A stretch of 64,000 nucleotides of DNA from an uncultured bacterium (GTDB lineage: Bacteria > Armatimonadota > JACIXR01), in contig CALITO010000007.1 of assembly GCA_938041455.1 (NCBI GenBank), forward strand, positions 23,302 through 87,301. The letters are read 5' to 3'. This document shows, piece by piece, positions 58,434 to 64,000 of the stretch. The notes below the pieces were generated by a model, which was not told where the DNA came from, searched no databases, and worked only from the letters and a program-made list of their open reading frames with translations. How positions within the stretch are numbered: position 1 is the first letter of the stretch; each line of letters begins with the position of its first letter. A program made the translations under genes and the position numbers.

Positions 58434-59408
58434 ATGAGAAGACTTTGGCTGGGTTTATTCTCCGCAGTTGCTCTGGCTCTGCTCCTCACGGGATGTGGAG
58501 GAGGTGGAGGAGGCGGCGTTACCCCTCCTCCGTCTGGGGATGTAGCACGCCTCTTCCCCTTGGCCCAGGGAACGCAATGGGTCTACGATTCGACGGAGAA
58601 AGAACATTTCTACTTTAAGGTCACCGGTTCCGTTGCAATGGAGAAGAGAAGTTGGCAGTGGGGTCCCTTCTCAGTGCCAATTGTCATCCCCAAACCTCCA
58701 CTTTCCCTAAGAAACACTACCCATACCTATGAAGAGATAATGGATAAAGAGCAAGTCGGAACCGATTCCCGCTCCATTGTGGGCACCCATACAGGAGACC
58801 CCTTCCCCCCGGAGGTCACGACATCGATAGAGGAAACCCATTTCCAGGGACACTGGAAAGAAAGTTGGGAAGCTAAAATAGACGGACAAACCGTTGACAA
58901 GGGCACGCAGGGAGGAGACACTGAAGGGTGGGATAGGTCGTTCTACACCAACATAAATGGGGAAGTCAAGTTATGGGGCGAGCAACATATGGAAGACAGC
59001 GAGTGGGGAGATATAGAGGCTTACGATCCTCCTCTGCTTTTCCTCAAGGCTGACGCAACCTCTTGGAAAGTTGGACACATAGAAATGGATATGGAGGGTG
59101 CCGTTTTCTCTGGGGATATAGTGGCAAACCTGGTGGGGCAGGAAACCATCACCGTTCCAGCTGGCACCTTCCAATGCTACAAGATCGTCTACAAATTGGT
59201 GAATGCGAAACTGGGGGGTTCGCCCCCAGGGGTCCAGATAACCAGCTGGAACCTCCAGATAACACTTACGCTATGGTTGGCACTGGATAAGGGAATAGTG
59301 AAATCAACGCAAACTACCTCCCTCAACGCAACATTCAAAGACCCGGATAGCGGCGCCACAGGCAGTGTCTCTATGAGTTCAACGCAAACCTCCGTGCTGA
59401 AGCAATAG
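58434..59408 (+). CDS. Surface lipoprotein of unknown function
   Basis: About 324 residues. The lipobox LLLTGC follows a typical signal (MRRLWLGLFSAVALALLL); Cys20 would be lipidated, and a run of glycines then VTPPPSG forms a flexible tether. The globular part (FPLAQGTQWVYDST) resembles lipoproteins with repeated beta strands but no named domain was recognised. ATG 58434 has AAAGGAGGTG upstream; longer frames from 58386 would place that site inside the gene. Confidence 0.75.
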   Translation: MRRLWLGLFSAVALALLLTGCGGGGGGGVTPPPSGDVARLFPLAQGTQWVYDSTEKEHFYFKVTGSVAMEKRSWQWGPFSVPIVIPKPPLSLRNTTHTYEEIMDKEQVGTDSRSIVGTHTGDPFPPEVTTSIEETHFQGHWKESWEAKIDGQTVDKGTQGGDTEGWDRSFYTNINGEVKLWGEQHMEDSEWGDIEAYDPPLLFLKADATSWKVGHIEMDMEGAVFSGDIVANLVGQETITVPAGTFQCYKIVYKLVNAKLGGSPPGVQITSWNLQITLTLWLALDKGIVKSTQTTSLNATFKDPDSGATGSVSMSSTQTSVLKQ

Positions 59409-59425
59409 AGCCAAGGAGCTTGGTA

Positions 59426-59456
59426 AGGGGGGAGGGCGAAATGCCCTCCCCCCTTA
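59426..59456. terminator. Bidirectional terminator
   Basis: A perfect 13-bp stem (59426-59438 with 59444-59456) and a 5-base loop between the convergent lipoprotein and glycosidase genes; TT/AA steps flank the stem. Confidence 0.75.
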
Positions 59457-61520
59457 TTAATGTCCAGCTTCCAACCTCCACTTAATAGCGGAGAGATTCG
59501 CCTCCTTTACCCGCCTCACCAAATCCCACTTCGCTCTATCACCCACATCCACCATCCCAAAGGCATAATGCTCACCATAAACCAAATCCTCACCACTACC
59601 CGGTCCCCTTCCCGTCAGGGGCTGGTCCCGATAGAAGAACCAAGCCACCCCTACACAAGAGGGATTCCTCGCCGCATCCCTCACCCATCTCCTATACAAT
59701 TCTCCCGAATGTGTGTCATCCCTCCCCCACACATGATAAACTCCGAAACCACGCTCCCCATCATAGAAAGCAGGATAGGAGAATTCACCACATATTATCG
59801 GTTTTCCCGTCTCCTCAATTAACCTCTTGAGCCAATCGCTCATAAACTCAAGGGAATAGAGGTCATAGCCTATTACATCACAATACTTTGCGGATATCCT
59901 CCAATCATCCTCGCTTTCCCACCAGCCGGGCACAATCCAGAAGCCGAAATAGAGATGGTTGGGATCTATCTCCTTCACTGTCTTGTATATGAACTTGTAA
60001 TACTCCTCCGCATAAAAAAGCCTTACCCTCTCTATATCCTCGCTTGGTGGAATGGGCTTCCCCTCATAAATCGCTCCCTTCTTTCCCTCTAACCCCCAAG
60101 TCTTTACCAAAACATCCCGATCCCCATTGTAGATTTCCCTTAATGCGTAATCGATAAGCGCTCGTTTAGCGTGCACATCAGCGCCTTTCCCTAAAATCTC
60201 CATTATCTCCTCCCTCGTGATTATCTCCTCATACTCGTTCCCCAAGGACCAGCCCACAACGAAGGGGTCGTTTTTCCTCGGCTCTATCTGTCTGCGAAGG
60301 GATTCTTTGAACTTCTCTTGTATATCCGGATTGAAGATATCGGGGTGACGGGCGATGTTGGGAACATCCCATCTACGAAGAACGGGGAGGAAGGGCATTC
60401 CCGCCATCTCACCCCATTTCCCCGCTCCGGAAAAGCCCCATAGCTTCAGACGCTTTCTCGTCAAGTCAAGCGCTATTTCCTGCCAGCCCTCACCATACTT
60501 GCGAATCATATTGGCGGTATGGAAAGCCACATACTCCTCGGCTGAGTTTGTCCCCCAAACTCCCCTCCCCCAGCAGGAGCTATATATCCCCTCCTTGGGG
60601 GGTAACCACTCGAAAAGGAACCCCCTACCCGTCACGGGCGTCATCTCCCAGGTGAAGGATGGCACACCACAAAGCCCAATGTAGAAACAGGGATTACCCT
60701 CCGGAGTTATGAGCCACCAAAAGCCGTTTCTCTTCACCACTCTAAAAAATCCCGTCCCCTTCTCCTTCCATCCCCCAAGCTCATATCCACCGAAGCGGTC
60801 GTATCCCTTGGGCTCGGCCAGGGAGGCGAGGATTCCCTTCTCCTCCTCCCAGGCTTTCTTCAAATCCTCGTCGCTTTTGATTTTACCCTCCCACTGAGCG
60901 AATCTACATTGACCATAGCGGTCTATGAAAGGAGAAAGTTTCTTGAGATTGGGATAAGCTATAAGGCGAAAAACTACCTCTATATCCACTCTCTCCCTCG
61001 TCTCAAGGGGAAGGCTCTGGGGAAACTGGGGCTCGAAGAGAAAGAGGGGAAGCGGTCTTTCGGGAAAGGCGAAATCTTTTCTCTTTCCATCAACCGATAG
61101 CCGTATGCTTTTGAGGATGATGAGGTAGTCAGCTTTCCCCTTCGCCCAATGGGGGATATGATAGAGTGTAACATCGCCTTTTGCGGGGCGGAAGCGACCT
61201 TCGCTTTTCCCAACGAGCTCCCCATCCAAATACAATTCTCCTTTTTGGGAATCTATAATTGCTCTTGCTTTGTAATCTCTATCCAACTGCCATTTAGGGG
61301 TAGCGACGATGAATCGCCAGTTATCCACATCTGCTATCCCCAATATGAGGCGAATATTCTCGAACTGGCAAGGAGAAGCATCGGAGGAGTTCTCAAAGTC
61401 GATGTAGAAGCCAGTTTTACCTCCCCAGTCGTATTGCGAAACGATATAGAGGCGGTTTATTTCCCCCCAGGCGAAAGCGCTAATCAACAGCAAGGGGAGG
61501 AGAAAATTTTTTATTTCCAT
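59457..61520 (-). CDS. Secreted GH-A clan glycoside hydrolase (agarase/GH50-like)
   Basis: About 687 residues. After a signal peptide (FLLPLLLISAFAWG) comes a beta-sandwich carbohydrate-binding-like region of ~200 residues, then a TIM barrel: GFFRVVKRNGFWWLITPEGNPCFYIG, WSLGNEYEEI (acid/base Glu after Asn) and GKPIICGEFSYPAF (nucleophile Glu). This pattern is that of GH-A enzymes such as beta-agarases of GH50/GH86; the family is not fixed by eye. ATG 61520 is used, with AGGGGACA upstream, 15 codons inside the longest frame. Confidence 0.8.
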   Translation of the reverse strand: MEIKNFLLPLLLISAFAWGEINRLYIVSQYDWGGKTGFYIDFENSSDASPCQFENIRLILGIADVDNWRFIVATPKWQLDRDYKARAIIDSQKGELYLDGELVGKSEGRFRPAKGDVTLYHIPHWAKGKADYLIILKSIRLSVDGKRKDFAFPERPLPLFLFEPQFPQSLPLETRERVDIEVVFRLIAYPNLKKLSPFIDRYGQCRFAQWEGKIKSDEDLKKAWEEEKGILASLAEPKGYDRFGGYELGGWKEKGTGFFRVVKRNGFWWLITPEGNPCFYIGLCGVPSFTWEMTPVTGRGFLFEWLPPKEGIYSSCWGRGVWGTNSAEEYVAFHTANMIRKYGEGWQEIALDLTRKRLKLWGFSGAGKWGEMAGMPFLPVLRRWDVPNIARHPDIFNPDIQEKFKESLRRQIEPRKNDPFVVGWSLGNEYEEIITREEIMEILGKGADVHAKRALIDYALREIYNGDRDVLVKTWGLEGKKGAIYEGKPIPPSEDIERVRLFYAEEYYKFIYKTVKEIDPNHLYFGFWIVPGWWESEDDWRISAKYCDVIGYDLYSLEFMSDWLKRLIEETGKPIICGEFSYPAFYDGERGFGVYHVWGRDDTHSGELYRRWVRDAARNPSCVGVAWFFYRDQPLTGRGPGSGEDLVYGEHYAFGMVDVGDRAKWDLVRRVKEANLSAIKWRLEAGH

Positions 61521-61623
61521 TTGACTTGTCCCCTTTATTTTGTTATAAATTTTTATAGAAGACACTTGCCAAAATTTTTGCTTCTTATTATAGTATAATT
61601 AGGTAATAAAGGGTATTCGCTAT

Positions 61624-61651
61624 TTGACATTGAGGAAAAGTTTGCTATAAT
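61624..61651 (+). promoter_or_regulatory. rRNA promoter P1
   Basis: TTGACA (61624-61629), 16 bases, TATAAT (61646-61651), upstream of the 16S gene. Confidence 0.7.
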
Positions 61652-61667
61652 AAAAAGTGAAGAAGTG

Positions 61668-61696
61668 TTGACGGGATTTTTGATATATGCTATACT
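61668..61696 (+). promoter_or_regulatory. rRNA promoter P2
   Basis: TTGACG (61668-61673), 17 bases, TATACT (61691-61696). Two tandem promoters are usual for rRNA genes. Confidence 0.7.
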
Positions 61697-61712
61697 TATA
61701 TTAGAAAAGGAG

Positions 61713-61738
61713 TTGCTTCTTGAAAACTGAATAGCGTG
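61713..61738 (+). other. 5' half of the 16S processing stem
   Basis: A 26-base segment that pairs with 63350-63375 with only a few mismatches, bracketing the 16S gene. This would be the RNase III substrate of the precursor. Confidence 0.8.
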
Positions 61739-61783
61739 TTTTCCCCCGGAAGTCCAAGAGTTTCGAAAAAGAAAGATATTGAG

Positions 61784-63332
<1,549 letters not shown>

Positions 63333-63349
63333 TTTTAACTTCGGGGAAG

Positions 63350-63375
63350 CACGCTATTCAGTCTTGAGGAAGCAA
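63350..63375 (+). other. 3' half of the 16S processing stem
   Basis: Complement of 61713-61738. The precursor closes here, 26 bases after the mature end, and no tRNA or 23S sequence follows. Confidence 0.8.
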
Positions 63376-63438
63376 CAGAGAAAAACGCCTCTTCGTGGTG
63401 GGTTAAAAATAAAGAGGAGGGATTTATATGCTAAATAA

Positions 63439-64000
63439 GTGGCTATCTGTGTTGTTGGAGAGGCTCTCTCGGGGAGGGAGTATTGTAGCCTCCTATTGAG
63501 CTTGGCAGTGAGCGTCTCTCTTTCCTGGGCGGACCCTATTGCGGTGGATTTGCACGCTCGCTGGTGTCCCGACTTAACTGCTTCTCCCCAACAGTGGCAG
63601 TGCGTCAAAAGTGGAACAGTTGCGGGAGGAGGAGAGTTCCATATCATCGCCAATTTCAGTTCCCCCGTAACGGGCTTCACTGTGGACTCAGTTGACATAA
63701 CGGAGCAGACAAATGTCCACGAGCCCCAGCATTATCACTCCGATGGTCCATTAAGCACGACAACTTACAACTCACCCCCCTATGATGTTTGCTCCTCTCC
63801 CCCCACAGGTTATCAGGTTTGGGTAGTCTGCCCGCTTAATCCCCCCTTCTCTACCTTCTCCTATCACAACACACCTTATCTCGTATCAGTCAACTATCAC
63901 TATATGATAATGGGGGGTCCCTTTCGGCCACCCTCAAGAGTGGATGGCAACCTGAGCATAACCGTCAACTTCCAGAACCTCACAGTTGAGGCTCAGCCCA
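63439..64000 (+). CDS. Secreted protein, 5' part, possibly frameshifted (runs off the window)
   Basis: An open frame from GTG 63439 runs to the window edge. It encodes a hydrophobic stretch (LLLSLAVSVSLSWA) followed by DPIAVDLHARWCPDL and a beta-rich domain with many Pro, Tyr and Thr residues, as in exported proteins. The best ribosome binding site (AGAGGAGGG, 63413-63421) instead serves ATG 63429, which opens MLNKWLSVLLE in another frame and stops at 63498-63500. A single-base shift between about 63440 and 63495 would join a normal signal peptide, so the gene may be mutated or contain a sequence error. Function is unknown. Confidence 0.5.
   Translation, partial: MAICVVGEALSGREYCSLLLSLAVSVSLSWADPIAVDLHARWCPDLTASPQQWQCVKSGTVAGGGEFHIIANFSSPVTGFTVDSVDITEQTNVHEPQHYHSDGPLSTTTYNSPPYDVCSSPPTGYQVWVVCPLNPPFSTFSYHNTPYLVSVNYHYMIMGGPFRPPSRVDGNLSITVNFQNLTVEAQP

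Overview
The window comes from a free-living, probably thermophilic and anaerobic bacterium of an under-sampled lineage. It carries a complete bacterial 16S rRNA gene, Shine-Dalgarno sites of the AGGAGG type and sigma-70-like promoters. It also has a DUF1559-like prepilin-type secreted protein, DUF6785-type membrane proteins, and many secreted glycoside hydrolases and beta-helix proteins (GH106, GH127, sialidase, pectate-lyase-like, GH-A clan). That gene repertoire resembles Armatimonadota/Fervidibacterota-like polysaccharide degraders. This placement is an inference from gene content and was not tested with a tree.

Layout. (1) 1-2.3 kb: the tail of an unknown gene and two tandem PilT-family ATPases. 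(2) 2.3-4.1 kb: a PP-loop ATPase and a winged-helix protein. (3) 4.2-14.9 kb: a defence island. A DUF6079/BrxC-type ATPase and a PglZ phosphatase lie on the minus strand. Diverging from them on the plus strand are a zinc-finger DNA methyltransferase, a small BrxF-like P-loop protein, a second methyltransferase and a PD-(D/E)xK nuclease. It looks like a reduced BREX type 3 system with a restriction-modification pair built in. (4) 14.9-28.3 kb: a DUF4139-like secreted protein, a GH127 enzyme, a 1,460-residue DnaQ-DinG protein with a degenerate RecQ-like tail, a prepilin-type protein, GH106 rhamnosidase and a URO-D family protein. (5) 28.3-32.1 kb: a broken HEAT-repeat gene, a beta-CASP metallo-beta-lactamase protein and a secreted beta-helix protein. 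(6) 32.1-49.3 kb: one 17-kb minus-strand operon for a membrane-bound Hyf/Mbh-like [NiFe] hydrogenase with sulfhydrogenase-type flavin and Fe-S subunits, a molybdopterin-oxidoreductase-like subunit lacking the catalytic Cys/Sec, a maturation protease and HypA/F/C/D. (7) 49.4-53.7 kb: a beta-class methyltransferase-HNH gene split by a 2.68-kb AT-rich cassette (winged-helix protein plus GHKL ATPase) flanked by a perfect 13-bp direct repeat, then a NUDIX hydrolase. (8) 53.7-61.5 kb: DUF6785 membrane protein, SRP RNA of the large (Alu-containing) type, sialidase, pectate-lyase-like protein, a lipoprotein and a GH-A glycosidase. (9) 61.6-64 kb: a 16S rRNA gene with tandem promoters and its own processing stem, but no 23S or tRNA in the 676 bases that follow.

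The main themes are plant- or algal-polysaccharide breakdown feeding fermentation, hydrogen metabolism tied to ion pumping and NAD(P)H, and two loci for DNA modification and defence. The strongest candidates for undescribed biology are the GHKL cassette inserted into the methyltransferase gene, the BREX-3-like island without helicase or BrxA, and the hybrid hydrogenase operon.
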